64,000 nucleotides of DNA from JAGVSR01 sp963786675 (GCA_963786675.1 CAWAZY010000003.1:434001-498000); one strand, 5' to 3'. Counted from the stretch's first letter, positions 1-10,999 are shown. Made by a program: numbers and translations. The notes: generated by a model not told the origin, from the letters alone.

Positions 1-2553
1 TCGATCGAGGACGGCAACGAAGTCGAGCGAGATCCACGAAACGACGCCGGGCCGGATGATTCTCGGCGAGGTTGTCCCGCGCAAGCCGGGTGTGAAGTTT
101 TCGCTCGTCAACCAGCTGCTGACCAAGAAGGCGATCTCCGGCATGATCGACGCCGTCTACCGCAACTGCGGTCAGAAGGAGACGGTCATCTTCTGCGACC
201 GCATCATGGCGCTCGGTTTCCATCACGCGTTCAAGGCCGGCATCTCGTTCGGCAAGGACGACATGCTGATCCCCGAGACGAAGGCCAAGATCGTCGAGAA
301 GACCAACGAGTTCGTGCGCGAGTTCGAGCAGCAGTATCACGACGGTCTCATCACCCAGCTCGAGAAGTACAACAAGGTGGTCGACGCCTGGTCGAAGTGC
401 ACCGACCAGATCGCCAAGGAAATGATGGATCGCATTTCCGGCGGCGGCAAGGATCAAGGACGGCCGCGAACGCCCGATCAACTCGATCTACATGATGAGC
501 CACTCGGGCGCGCGCGGTTCGCCGACCCAGATGCGTCAGCTGGCAGCCATGCGCGGCCTGATGACCAAGCCGTCGGGTGAGATCATCGAGACGCCGATCA
601 TCTCGAACTTCAAGGAAGGCCTCTCCGTTCTCGAGTACTTCAACTCGACCCACGGCGCGCGTAAGGGTCTGGCCGATACGGCCTTGAAGACCGCGAACTC
701 CGGCTACCTGACACGCCGTCTCGTCGACGTCGCCCAGGATGCGATCATCCTCGAGGAAGATTGCGGAACGGATGGCGGCATCAACGTGCAGGCCGTCGTC
801 GACGCCGGCCAGGTTATCGTCAGCCTCGCGCAGCGCGTGCTGGGCCGTACCGCGGCCGAGGACATCAAGGTGCCCGGCACCGACGAAATGATCATCAAGA
901 TGGGTGATCTGATCGAGGAGCGGCACGCGGACCTGATCGCCAAGCACGAGGTGCAGGAAGTTCGTATCCGTTCGGTGCTCACGTGCGAAACGGTCTCTGG
1001 CGTTTGCGCCAAGTGCTACGGTCGCGACCTCGCACGCGGTACGCCGGTCAACATCGGTGAAGCGGTCGGCGTCATCGCCGCCCAGTCGATCGGTGAGCCC
1101 GGCACGCAGCTGACCATGCGTACGTTCCACATCGGCGGCGCGGCCAACGTGGTCGACCAGTCGTTCGTCGATTCGAACTTCAACGGCACGGTGAAGATCA
1201 AGAACCGCGCGATCTCCAAGGACAGCCAGGGCCGCCTCGTGGCCATGGCGCGCACCATGTCGATCGTGATCGTCGATCAGTCGGGCAAGGAACTCGCGAC
1301 CCACAAGCTGCCCTATGGCGCCCGTCTGCATGTCGACGAGGGTGACGAGGTCAAGCGCGGTACGCGTTTGGCCCAGTGGGACCCCTTCACCCGTCCGATC
1401 CTGACCGAGGTGACCGGCAAGGTGGACTTCGAGGATCTGATCGACGGTGCCTCGGTGCGCGAACAGACCGACGAAGTGAAGGGCACGACCAATCGCGTCA
1501 TCATCGACTGGCGCGCTGCGGCGCGCAGTGCCGACCTCAAGCCGGCCATCGTCGTCAAGGACAGCAAGGGCAAGCACATCAAGGTCGCGCGCGGCGGCGA
1601 TGCCCGCTATCTGCTGCCCGTTGATGCCGTTCTGTCGGTTGAGCCGGGCACGGACGTGAAGGCCGGCGACGTGCTGGCCCGTATCCCGCTGGCGTCCGCC
1701 AAGCAGAGTGACATTACGGGCGGTCTGCCGCGCGTGGCGGAACTCTTCGAGGCGCGGCGTCCGAAGGATCACGCGATCATCGCCGAGGTGTCGGGCACGA
1801 TCGAGTTCGGCAAGGATTATAAGAACAAGCAGCGGATCACGATCGCTCCGGACGAAGAAGGCGCCGAGCCGGTCGAATATCTCATTCCGCGCGGCAAGAA
1901 CCTCGCCGTCCAGCATGGCGATCACGTGGAACGCGGTGATTTCATCTACGACGGTCACCCCGCGCCGCACGACATCCTGGCCATCAAGGGCGTCGAGGAA
2001 CTCGCCAACTACCTGATCAACGAGATCCAGGACGTCTATCGACTGCAGGGCGTGACGATCAACGACAAGCACATCGAGGTGATTGTTCGCCAGATGCTGC
2101 AGAAGGTCGAGATCACCGACCCGGGCGAGACCGACCTGATCAAGGGCGAGCAGCTCGACCGTATCGAGGTGGACGAGCTCAATCACAAGTTCGAAAAGAT
2201 GGGCAAACGTCCGGCGACCGGTACGCCGGTTCTGCTCGGCATCACCAAGGCGTCGCTGCAGACCCGCTCGTTCATCTCGGCAGCCTCGTTCCAGGAGACG
2301 ACCCGCGTTCTGACGGACGCGGCGGTGATCGGCAAGTTCGATACGCTGGAAGGCCTCAAGGAAAATGTGATCGTCGGCCGGCTCATTCCGGCGGGCACGG
2401 GTGGCATGCTGCGCCGTCTGCGCAAGGAAGCCACCAGGCGCGACGAACTCATCGCCAAGGAAAAGGCCAAGGGCGATGGAACGGGGTCGCTCCGCCGGCC
2501 CCAGTGGGGAAGTCGCAGCGCCCGCGCGCCGCCGCCGCCGGTTGATCGAGTAG
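1..2553 (+). CDS. rpoC: RNA polymerase beta' subunit, 3' part (5' truncated, frameshifted)
   Basis: This is the C-terminal part of the beta' subunit of RNA polymerase; the gene enters from the left edge, so catalytic residues lie outside. Recognisable stretches are MMSHSGARGSPTQMRQLAAM, GEPGTQLTMRTFHIGG, the second zinc-binding cysteines (CETVSGVCAKCYG) and the conserved tail with RSFISAASFQETTRVL. The frame is broken. One extra base lies near 25-30 (VSEIHETTPGRM is restored by dropping it), and one G is extra near 447 (GGKIKDGRERPINSIYMM is restored). After about 2480 the tail changes frame several times. Read literally, the last frame runs to 2825 through the terminator at 2602, so the true stop is probably TAG 2551-2553 or TGA 2543-2545. 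Identity is certain; the exact end is not. These look like sequence errors, because the gene is essential. Confidence 0.95.
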
Positions 2554-2601
2554 CCCAGGGCCGGCCGGTCAACTTGGCCGTTCCCTATCCCGCCGAACCC
2601 G

Positions 2602-2635
2602 AAACGGCCGCCAGTTTAGGGCGGCCGTTTCTTTT
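2602..2635 (+). terminator. Rho-independent terminator after rpoC
   Basis: An 11-bp perfect stem (AAACGGCCGCC at 2602-2612 with GGCGGCCGTTT at 2620-2630) encloses a 7-nt loop and is followed by CTTTT. It separates rpoC from the rpsL operon and argues that the rpoC frame running through it is an artefact. Confidence 0.88.
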
Positions 2636-2715
2636 GTCGCAGCTGGCGTTCGTCGCTTTCAGGGCCGTAACGCCTGCTGCGGCGCAAAAAAGTGAACGGG
2701 TGCAGCCGCGAGGTG

Positions 2716-2744
2716 TTGACCGGGCATTAGCCACTGTATATAGA
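2716..2744 (+). promoter_or_regulatory. Sigma70-type promoter of the rpsL-rpsG-fusA-tuf operon
   Basis: TTGACC (2716-2721) and TATAGA (2739-2744) are separated by 17 bp. The site lies downstream of the rpoC terminator and about 250 bp before rpsL, leaving a long leader (roughly 2752-2995) that could serve translational autoregulation. No other strong candidate is visible in this gap. Confidence 0.65.
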
Positions 2745-2995
2745 CACCGAACTCTCACGGCAGGCCGTAGGACGTTTGCGCACATTTTTGTGCGCCATCT
2801 CGCGCCTAAACGCTGTCGTCTCTAAGCAGAGGACATTTTCGGACCAAGATCTCCGGGCCGCGCCACACGGGCGGGCTGGATGATCCTCTGGTTTTTTCGT
2901 GCCAGGCCGCGCGCATAGCGTGGCTCGGCAGGATCGGTTTGGCGTTTGCGCATTGGATCGGTCCAGGGCGCGAAGCACAACGACGGACGAGGCGG

Positions 2996-3367
2996 ATGCC
3001 GACGATACAACAGCTTATCCGGAAACCCCGGAGACCGACGACCTACCGCGAGAAGTCGCGTCACATGGAGCAGTGCCCGCAAAAGCGCGGCGTCTGCACC
3101 CGCGTGTACACGACGACCCCGAAGAAGCCGAACTCGGCGCTTCGTAAGGTGGCCAAGATCCGTCTCACCAACGGGTTTGAGGTCATCGGCTACATTCCCG
3201 GCGAAGGTCATAACCTTCAGGAGCACTCCGTGGTGCTCATCCGCGGCGGCCGCGTGAAGGACTTGCCCGGCGTTCGTTACCACATTCTACGCGGCGTGCT
3301 CGACACGCAGGGCGTCTCCGCACGCCGTCAGCGCCGTTCCAAGTACGGCGCCAAGCGTCCGAAATAA
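2996..3367 (+). CDS. rpsL: 30S ribosomal protein S12
   Basis: S12 (123 aa) sits at the decoding centre of the 30S subunit and affects accuracy. The product starts MPTIQQLIRKPR and contains the conserved TTPKKPNSALRKVAKIRL loop, where streptomycin-resistance changes map; the lysine of PKKPNS is the wild-type sensitive residue. The frame is open further upstream to 2939, but S12 proteins begin at this ATG, which has a GGACGAGG-like ribosome-binding site. First gene of the str operon, 17 bp before rpsG. Fully intact, unlike rpoC and fusA on either side. Confidence 0.98.
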   Translation: MPTIQQLIRKPRRPTTYREKSRHMEQCPQKRGVCTRVYTTTPKKPNSALRKVAKIRLTNGFEVIGYIPGEGHNLQEHSVVLIRGGRVKDLPGVRYHILRGVLDTQGVSARRQRRSKYGAKRPK

Positions 3368-3384
3368 CGAAGGGGTTATAAGAG

Positions 3385-3855
3385 ATGTCCCGCCGTCACA
3401 AAGCAGAGAAGCGCGAGGTCAATCCCGACCCGAAGTTCACCGACATGGTGCTGTCCAAGTTCATGAACGCCGTCATGAAGGAAGGCAAGAAGTCGACTGC
3501 CGAGCGTATCGTTTACGGTGCGCTCGAGCGGATGGAAGCCAAGGCCAAGTCGGACCCGGTGCAGATGTTCCACCAGGCGCTGGAAAACGTGATGCCGGCC
3601 GTCGAAGTCCGGTCCCGCCGTGTCGGTGGCGCCACCTATCAGGTGCCCGTCGAAGTCCGCTCCGAGCGCCGTCAGGCTCTCGCGATCCGCTGGATCATCA
3701 ACGCCGCGCGCGCACGCAACGAGAACACGATGGTCGATCGTCTGTCGGGCGAATTGCTCGATGCAGCGTCCAATCGCGGCACCGCCGTCAAGAAGCGTGA
3801 AGACACGCACAAGATGGCTGACGCAAACCGCGCCTTCTCGCATTACCGCTGGTAA
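3385..3855 (+). CDS. rpsG: 30S ribosomal protein S7
   Basis: S7 (156 aa) nucleates assembly of the 30S head and contacts tRNA at the E site. The start MSRRHKAEKREVNPDPKF, the central VEVRSRRVGGATYQVPVEV beta hairpin and the end ANRAFSHYRW are standard, as is the length. It lies between rpsL and fusA in the normal str order, with AAGGGG about 7 bp before the ATG. In Escherichia coli S7 is the autogenous regulator of this operon; whether that holds here cannot be seen. Confidence 0.98.
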   Translation: MSRRHKAEKREVNPDPKFTDMVLSKFMNAVMKEGKKSTAERIVYGALERMEAKAKSDPVQMFHQALENVMPAVEVRSRRVGGATYQVPVEVRSERRQALAIRWIINAARARNENTMVDRLSGELLDAASNRGTAVKKREDTHKMADANRAFSHYRW

Positions 3856-3891
3856 GGCCGTTCAGGCGCAACAGGAATTTGAGGCACGCAC

Positions 3892-5993
3892 ATGGCTCGC
3901 CAATACGCCATTGAGGACTACCGCAACTTCGGCATCATGGCTCACATCGATGCTGGCAAGACCACGACGACCGAGCGGATCCTCTATTACACCGGCAAGT
4001 CCTACAAGATCGGCGAAGTCCATGACGGCGCCGCGACCATGGACTTCATGGATCAGGAAGCCGAGCGCGGCATCACCATCACGTCCGCAGCCACGACCTG
4101 TTTCTGGGTTGGCCGCGACGGCAAGAAGCGCCGCCTGAACATCATCGATACCCCAGGCCACGTCGACTTCACCATCGAAGTCGAGCGCTCGCTGCGCGTG
4201 CTCGACGGCGCTGTCTGCGTGCTCGACAGCAACCAGGGCGTGGAGCCCCAGACGGAAACCGTCTGGCGCCAGGGCGACAAGTACGGCGTGCCGCGCATCA
4301 TCTTCTCCAACAAGATGGATAAGACGGGCGCCGACTTCTACATGTGCCTCGCCGACATCAAGGACAAGCTCGGCGCCCGCGCCGTGCCGCTGCAGATTCC
4401 GATCGGCGCCGAAGCCGATTTCAAGGGCGTGATCGACCTGATCCAGATGAAGGCCATCATCTGGGATGGCGACGACAAGGACGCCAAGATGGTCGAGGGT
4501 GAAATCCCCGCCGATCTCGCTCGACAAGGCCGCCGAATTCCGCGCGTCCATGATCGAAGCCGCCGTCGAAATGGACGATGAGGCCATGGAAGCCTACCTC
4601 GAGGGCAACGAGCCCGACGACGACACGCTCCGCAAGCTGATCCGCAAGGCCACGATCACGCGCACCTTCTATCCGATGATGTGCGGCTCGGCGTTCAAGA
4701 ACAAGGGCGTGCAGCCGCTGCTCGACGCGGTGGTCGACTTCCTGCCGTCGCCCCGTCGATCGCGAGGCCTACAAGGGTATCGATCCCAAGACCGGCGCGG
4801 AAGCGCCGCGCCGTCCGTCGGATGAAGATCCGCTCGTCGATGCTCGCATTCAAGATCATGAGCTTCGAGCACGTCGGCTCGATTACGTTCTGCCGCATCT
4901 ACTCGGGCAAGCTCGAGCAGGGCATGGCGCTGCACGAATACCTCGCGCGACAAGAAGGAACGTGCTGGCCGCATGTATCTGATGCACGCCGACGATCGCG
5001 AGGAAATCAAGGAAGCCTTCGCGGGCGACATCGTCGCTCTGCAGGGCCTGAAGGATACGCGTACTGGCGAGACGCTCTGCGATCCCAACAAGCCGGTAAT
5101 TCTTGAAAAGATGGATTTCCCCGATCCCGTCATCGAGATCTGAAGATCGAGCCGAAGACCAAGGCCGACCAGGAAAAGATGGCGATTGCGCTGAATACGA
5201 TGGCGATCGAAGATCCTTCGTTCCGCGTGTCGGTCGATCAGGAGATCTGGCGAGACCATTCTCAAGGGCATGGGCGAGCTTCATCTCGACATCAAGGTCG
5301 ACATCCTGAAGCGCACCTATGGCGTCGAAGCCAATGTTGGCCAGCCGCAGGTTGCCTATCGCGAGACGCTCGCGCGGCCGGCGGACGTCGATTACACGCA
5401 CAAGAAGCAGACCGGGTGGTACGGGTCAGTTCGCGCGCGTCAAGCTCAAGCTGGAGCCCAACGAAATCGGCAAGGGCAACGAGTTCGACATCCTCCGATC
5501 GTCGGCGGTTCGGTGCCGAAGGAATACATTCCGGGCGTCGAAAAGGGCGTGACAGTCGGTCTGGGACAACGGCGTGCTGATCGGGTTCCCGATCGTGGAT
5601 ACCAAGGTCACGCTGTATGACGGCGCCTTCCACGAAGTGAACTCGTCGGCCATCGCCTTCGAAATCGCCACCCGCGCGGCCATGAAGGAAGGTTGCGAGA
5701 AGGGCGGCATCAAGATCCTCGAGCCGATCATGGACGTGGAAGTGGTGACGCCGGGCGACTTCGTCGGTGGCATCATCGGCGACATCAACGGCCGCCGTGG
5801 CCAGATCCGCGATCAGCAGATGCGGGGTAACGCCACGGTGATCCGCGCCTACGTGCCGCTCGCCAACATGTTCGGCTACGTGAGCCAGCTGCGCTCGATG
5901 TCGACGGGGCGCGCATCCTACACGATGCAGTTCGCGCATTACGCTGACGTGCCGCGCAACGTGGCCGACGAAGTGAAGGCCAAGTACGCCTGA
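3892..5993 (+). CDS. fusA: Elongation factor G, frame broken by about 11 extra bases
   Basis: EF-G is the GTPase that drives translocation and, with RRF, ribosome recycling. Intact signatures are AHIDAGKTT (G1), DTPGHVDF (G3), NKMDKTGADF (G4), GMGELHLDI and the C-terminal FGYVSQLRSMSTGRASYTMQF. Between 4518 and 5560 the coding frame moves repeatedly, always in a way explained by added bases: near 4518, 4753, 4835, 4948, 5141-5142 (two), 5244, 5415, 5490, 5496 and 5558. Removing 11 bases gives one frame of 697 codons (696 aa), the normal EF-G length, and restores family sequence at each join (for example DQESGETILKGMGELHL and KKQTGGTGQFARVKL). The gene is essential and its neighbours are intact, so sequencing or consensus error is much likelier than a pseudogene. 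The 4948 join could instead be a two-base loss. Confidence 0.95.
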
Positions 5994-6114
5994 TGAGAAT
6001 AGGGCCGCAAGGCCGGGCCCTCAGCGCCGGTGAGACGCCGGCCAAGGGTTTAAACGGATAGACGGAACCGGGCTGAACAAGCCCCTGAACGAAAACTGAA
6101 GTGGAGAGCCGACG

Positions 6115-7323
<1,209 letters not shown>

Positions 7324-7340
7324 TAAGAGGGGTCGGCAAG

Positions 7341-7369
7341 AGCGCTGTCGTTAACTGGTGGCGCTTTTT
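7341..7369 (+). terminator. Weak terminator-like hairpin after tuf
   Basis: AGCGC (7341-7345) pairs with GCGCT (7361-7365) and is followed directly by a T run. The stem is only 5 bp with a long loop, so it may attenuate rather than stop transcription into rpsJ. Confidence 0.4.
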
Positions 7370-7393
7370 CCTATTGGGTAGGTCTTAAACGAC

Positions 7394-7702
7394 ATGAACG
7401 GCCAAAACATCCGCATCCGGCTCAAAGCGTTCGATCATCGCATTCTTGATGCGTCGACGCGCGAGATCGTGAATACGGCGAAACGCACCGGCGCCGAGGT
7501 ACGGGGTCCTATCCCGCTGCCGACGCGCATTGAGCGCTTCACCGTCAACCGCTCGCCGCACGTCGACAAGAAGAGTCGCGAGCAGTTCGAGATGCGCACG
7601 CACAAGCGGCTTCTCGATATTGTCGATCCGACTCCGCAGACGGTCGACGCATTGATGAAGCTCGACCTCGCCGCTGGCGTGGACGTCGAGATCAAGCTCT
7701 AG
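7394..7702 (+). CDS. rpsJ: 30S ribosomal protein S10 (NusE)
   Basis: S10 (102 aa) is a 30S head protein and, as NusE, part of the antitermination complex with NusB. The product carries the usual start NGQNIRIRLKAFDHRILD and the SPHVDKKSREQFEMRTHKRL segment. It is the first gene of the S10 cluster and is followed 69 bp later by rplC. Length and ends are typical. Confidence 0.98.
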   Translation: MNGQNIRIRLKAFDHRILDASTREIVNTAKRTGAEVRGPIPLPTRIERFTVNRSPHVDKKSREQFEMRTHKRLLDIVDPTPQTVDALMKLDLAAGVDVEIKL

Positions 7703-7771
7703 AGGTTTCGGATCCTCTGAGGCCGGCGCGTTGCCAGCCTCACGATCCCAAGGAAGGAAGGAATGCGCGCA

Positions 7772-8476
7772 ATGCGTTCCGGAGTGATTGCACAGAAGGT
7801 CGGCATGACCCGCATTTTCACAGATGCGGGCGAGCATGTGCCGGTGACGGTTCTGAAGCTTGAGAAGCTTCAGGTCGTTGCTCATCGCACGGCCGAAAAG
7901 AACGGCTACACCGCGCTTCAGCTCGGTGCTGGCACGCGCAAGGCATCGCGGGTGACGAAGGCCGAAAAGGGCAACTTCGCCATCGCCGAGGTCGAAGCCA
8001 AGCGCAAGCTGACAGAGTTCCGCGTGTCGCCGGAGAATGTCATCGAAGTCGGCGCGGAAATCACCGCGGACCACTTCGTGCCCGGGCAGTTCGTCGACGT
8101 GACGGGCACCAGCAAGGGCAAGGGCTTCGCCGGCGCCATGAAGCGCTGGAACTTCGGCGGCTTGCGTGCCACGCACGGTGTGTCGGTCTCCCACCGTTCG
8201 CACGGTTCGACCGGTCAGCGTCAGGATCCCGGCAAGGTGTTCAAGGGCAAGAAGATGGCCGGTCACCTGGGTGACGAGCGCATCACGACCCAGAACCTCG
8301 TCGTCGCCAAGATCGATACGGTCCGCGGCCTGATCATGATCCGCGGCGCCGTGCCCGGTTCGAAGGGTGGCTGGGTGATCGTGCGCGATGCCGTCAAGAA
8401 GGCCGCGAATGCCGATGTGCCCAAGCCGGGCGCATTCAAGGCGCGCGTGGCTGCCGAGAAGAAGGAGCAGGCGTGA
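7772..8476 (+). CDS. rplC: 50S ribosomal protein L3
   Basis: L3 (234 aa from this start) is an early assembly protein that reaches toward the peptidyl-transferase centre. The start RSGVIAQKVGMTRIF and the loop RASHGVSVSHRSHGSTGQ-type segment are typical. An in-frame ATG lies 9 bp earlier at 7763, but AAGGAAGG abuts it too closely; the spacing fits the ATG at 7772, and family members begin MRSGVIAQK. The stop overlaps the rplD start as TGATG, suggesting translational coupling. Confidence 0.96.
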   Translation: MRSGVIAQKVGMTRIFTDAGEHVPVTVLKLEKLQVVAHRTAEKNGYTALQLGAGTRKASRVTKAEKGNFAIAEVEAKRKLTEFRVSPENVIEVGAEITADHFVPGQFVDVTGTSKGKGFAGAMKRWNFGGLRATHGVSVSHRSHGSTGQRQDPGKVFKGKKMAGHLGDERITTQNLVVAKIDTVRGLIMIRGAVPGSKGGWVIVRDAVKKAANADVPKPGAFKARVAAEKKEQA

Positions 8477-9093
8477 TGAAAGCCTCTGTCACCACGCTGG
8501 ATGCCAAGGCCGCCGGTGAAGTTGAACTGGTGGATGCCATCTTCGGCCTCGAACCGCGTCAGGATCTGATCCACCGCATGGTGCGCTATCAGCTTCTTAA
8601 GCGCATGGCCGGCACGCATCATGCTCAGGACCGTTCTGAAGTTTCGGTCACGGGTAAGAAGATGTACAAGCAGAAGGGTTCCGGCGGCGCCCGTCACGGC
8701 GACAAGTCGGTTCCGCAGTGGCGCGGCGGCGGCAAGGCTCATGGCCCCAAGCCGCGTAGCCACGGCATTGATCTGCCCAAGAAGGTCCGCGCGCTGGCTC
8801 TGCGTCACGCGCTTTCGGCGAAGGCCAAGTCGGGCGACATCGTCGTCCTCGACAAGGCTGCTTCCGAGGGCAAGACCGGTGCGCTGCGCGAGCAGTTCGC
8901 GAAACTGTCGCTCGACAACGCGCTGATCATCGACGGCGCTGAACTCGACGTGGGCTTCGTCCGGGCGGCGCGCAATATTCCCAACATCGATCTGCTGCCG
9001 GTGCAGGGCATCAACGTCTATGACATCCTCCGCCGCCGGAAGCTCGTGCTGACGAAGGCCGCGGTCGAGGCTCTGGAGGCCCGGTTCAAATGA
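8476..9093 (+). CDS. rplD: 50S ribosomal protein L4
   Basis: L4 (205 aa) binds 23S rRNA, lines the exit tunnel and represses its own operon in Escherichia coli. The region QKGSGGARHGDKSVPQWRGG is the tunnel loop, and GINVYDILRRRKLVLTKAAV is the conserved C-terminus. The preceding GTG at 8473 is also in frame, but ATG at 8476, which shares its A with the rplC stop, is the natural start. The end overlaps rplW by 4 bp (ATGA). Confidence 0.97.
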   Translation: MKASVTTLDAKAAGEVELVDAIFGLEPRQDLIHRMVRYQLLKRMAGTHHAQDRSEVSVTGKKMYKQKGSGGARHGDKSVPQWRGGGKAHGPKPRSHGIDLPKKVRALALRHALSAKAKSGDIVVLDKAASEGKTGALREQFAKLSLDNALIIDGAELDVGFVRAARNIPNIDLLPVQGINVYDILRRRKLVLTKAAVEALEARFK

Positions 9094-9386
9094 CCATCAA
9101 GCTCAAAGCCTACGACGTGATCCTCGCGCCAGTGATCACGGAAAAATCCACGCTGGTCTCGGAAGCCAATCAGGTGATCTTCAAGGTCGCCCCTGGTGCC
9201 ACCAAGACCGACATCAAGGCCGCTGTCGAGAGCCTGTTCAAGGTGAAAGTCAAGGCCGTCAACACGCTCGTCCGCAAGGGCAAGAACAAAGTGTTCAAGG
9301 GGCGCCGCGCGCTCCTGAGCGATACAAAGAAGGCGATCGTCACGTTGGAGGAAGGCCACTCCATCGACGTGACGACGGGCCTGTGA
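9090..9386 (+). CDS. rplW: 50S ribosomal protein L23
   Basis: L23 (98 aa) sits at the exit of the peptide tunnel and docks trigger factor and SRP. The N-terminal YDVILAPVITEKSTL and the KVKVKAVNTLVRKGKNKVF region identify it. It overlaps the rplD stop by ATGA and is 13 bp before rplB, as expected for the S10 operon. Confidence 0.97.
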   Translation: MTIKLKAYDVILAPVITEKSTLVSEANQVIFKVAPGATKTDIKAAVESLFKVKVKAVNTLVRKGKNKVFKGRRALLSDTKKAIVTLEEGHSIDVTTGL

Positions 9387-9399
9387 GGAGAGCCACGTC

Positions 9400-10221
9400 A
9401 TGGCACTGAAGACATTTCGCCCGACGTCGCCAGGCCTGCGCCACCTCGTACAGGTGGATCGCAGCCACCTGTGGAAGGGTGCGCCGGTCAAGATGCTCGT
9501 CGAGGGCAAGCCGAAGACCGGTGGCCGCAACAGCGACGGCCGGATCACGACGCGTCACATCGGTGGCGGTCACAAGCAGTCGTACCGGCGCGTGGATTTC
9601 CGCCGCCGCAAGTTCGGCATGCCGTCCGTCGTCGAGCGTTTGGAATACGATCCCAACCGCACCGCGTTCATCGCGCTGATCAAGTACGAGGACGGCACGC
9701 TGTCCTACATCCTGGCGCCGCAGCGCCTGGCTGTCGGTGACACGGTCATCTCCGGCGAGAAGGTCGACGTGAAGCCTGGCAATGCGATGCCGCTCGGCTC
9801 CATGCCGCTCGGCACGATCATCCACAACGTCGAGCTCAAGCCCGGCCGTGGCGGTCAGCTCGCGCGTTCGGCCGGTTCGTTCGTGCAGCTCGTGGGCCGT
9901 GATGCCGGCTGGGCCGTGCTGAAGCTCAATTCAGGTGAGACCCGCAAGGTTCGCGCCGAATGCATGGCTTCGGTGGGCGCGGTGTCGAACCCGGACCACA
10001 TGAACACCGTCACCGGTAAGGCGGGCCGCAATCGCTGGCTCGGCAAGCGTCCGACGGTGCGCTCGATCACCATGAACCCGATCGATCACCCCAACGGCGG
10101 CCGTACCAACGGTGGTAAGCACTGGGCGACGCCCTGGGGCAAGCCGACCAAGGGCTACAAGACGCGTAAGAACAAGGCGACGGACAAGTACATCGTCCGC
10201 AGCCGTCACAAGTCGAAGTAG
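9400..10221 (+). CDS. rplB: 50S ribosomal protein L2
   Basis: L2 (273 aa) is needed for subunit association and peptidyl-transferase activity. The product starts MALKTFRPTSPGLRH. The C-terminal loop DHPNGGRTNGGKHWATPWG contains the conserved His region near the peptidyl-transferase centre. Length is slightly below the 276-278 aa common in the family, with both ends complete. A GAGGAG ribosome-binding site precedes the ATG. Confidence 0.98.
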   Translation: MALKTFRPTSPGLRHLVQVDRSHLWKGAPVKMLVEGKPKTGGRNSDGRITTRHIGGGHKQSYRRVDFRRRKFGMPSVVERLEYDPNRTAFIALIKYEDGTLSYILAPQRLAVGDTVISGEKVDVKPGNAMPLGSMPLGTIIHNVELKPGRGGQLARSAGSFVQLVGRDAGWAVLKLNSGETRKVRAECMASVGAVSNPDHMNTVTGKAGRNRWLGKRPTVRSITMNPIDHPNGGRTNGGKHWATPWGKPTKGYKTRKNKATDKYIVRSRHKSK

Positions 10222-10253
10222 AGACCGGCACCAGAGCCGAGGAGAGAACCGAA

Positions 10254-10532
10254 GTGTCACGTTCTGTTTGGAAAGGCCCGTTCGTCGACGGCTATATCCT
10301 GAAGAAGGCGGAGAAGACCCGCGCCTCTGGCCGTAACGAGGTCATCAAGATCTGGAGCCGCCGCTCGACGATCCTGCCGCAATTCGTCGGCCTGACGTTT
10401 GGCGTGCACAATGGTCATAAGCACATCCCTGTCTCCATTTCCGAGGACATGGTGGGTCACAAGTTCGGCGAGTTCTCGCCGACGCGGTCCTTCCCCGGTC
10501 ACGGCGGCGACAAAAAAGCGGTGAAGAGATAA
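10254..10532 (+). CDS. rpsS: 30S ribosomal protein S19
   Basis: S19 (92 aa) binds 16S rRNA in the 30S head with S13. The start codon is GTG, preceded by GAGGAGAG. SRSVWKGPFVDGYILKKAE and FGEFSPTRSFPGHGGDKK are family signatures. The TAA stop overlaps the rplV start by one base. Confidence 0.97.
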   Translation: MSRSVWKGPFVDGYILKKAEKTRASGRNEVIKIWSRRSTILPQFVGLTFGVHNGHKHIPVSISEDMVGHKFGEFSPTRSFPGHGGDKKAVKR

Positions 10533-10999
10533 TGGGCAAGCCGAGCCGAGAGCGCAGCCTCGCGGAAAATGAGGCCATGGCGGTTGCGAGGAACATTCGC
10601 ACGTCGCCCCAGAAGTTGAACCTTGTCGCCGCGCTGATCCGGGGCAAGAAGGTCAACGAGGCGATCGCAGATCTGGAATTCTCACGCAAGCGCGTGGCTC
10701 AGGACGTGCGCAAGTGCGTGATGAGCGCCATCGCGAACGCAGAGAACAATCACGGTCTTGATGTCGACGCGCTGGTCGTCGCTGAAGCCTACGTCGGCAA
10801 GAACCTCGTGATGAAGCGCTTCGCAGCCCGTGGCCGCGGCCGTGGCGCCTCGATCATGAAGCCGTTTTCGCAGATCACCGTCGTCGTCCGCCAGAAGGCC
10901 GAGGAAGAAAAGCCCAAGGCCAAGAAGGTGAAGACTGACGCCGCCAAGAAGCCCGCTGCCGCCAAAAAGGCCGGTACGCCGAAGAAGGGGGCCGCGTAA
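10532..10999 (+). CDS. rplV: 50S ribosomal protein L22 with a Lys/Ala-rich tail
   Basis: L22 (155 aa) lines the exit tunnel; its extended hairpin is the region around KNLVMKRFAARGRGRGASIMK. The folded domain ends near residue 127, after QITVVVRQK. The last 30 or so residues are a low-complexity Lys/Ala tail (KPAAAKKAGTPKKGAA) that is longer than in typical L22 of about 110-130 aa. Start MGKPSRERSLAENEA matches alphaproteobacterial L22. The stop overlaps the rpsC ATG (TAATG). Confidence 0.97.
   Translation: MGKPSRERSLAENEAMAVARNIRTSPQKLNLVAALIRGKKVNEAIADLEFSRKRVAQDVRKCVMSAIANAENNHGLDVDALVVAEAYVGKNLVMKRFAARGRGRGASIMKPFSQITVVVRQKAEEEKPKAKKVKTDAAKKPAAAKKAGTPKKGAA

Noticed and set aside
351..2186. 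611-codon open frame on the minus strand of rpoC
   Set aside because: A GC-rich antisense shadow with repetitive Leu/Asp/His/Arg composition; the + strand encodes unmistakable RpoC.
2553..2825. A 90-residue C-terminal extension of RpoC
   Set aside because: It runs through a clear terminator and has no RpoC-like sequence; caused by frame changes after 2480.
3892..5993. Programmed ribosomal frameshifting in fusA
   Set aside because: There are ten shift sites with no slippery sequence or conserved spacing, and no EF-G is known to need any. Extra bases in the sequence explain all of them.
5998..6040. Riboswitch-like hairpins between fusA and tuf
   Set aside because: Two short GC stems (for example AGGGCC at 6001 with GGCCCT at 6016) are visible, but no known riboswitch core or conserved loop.
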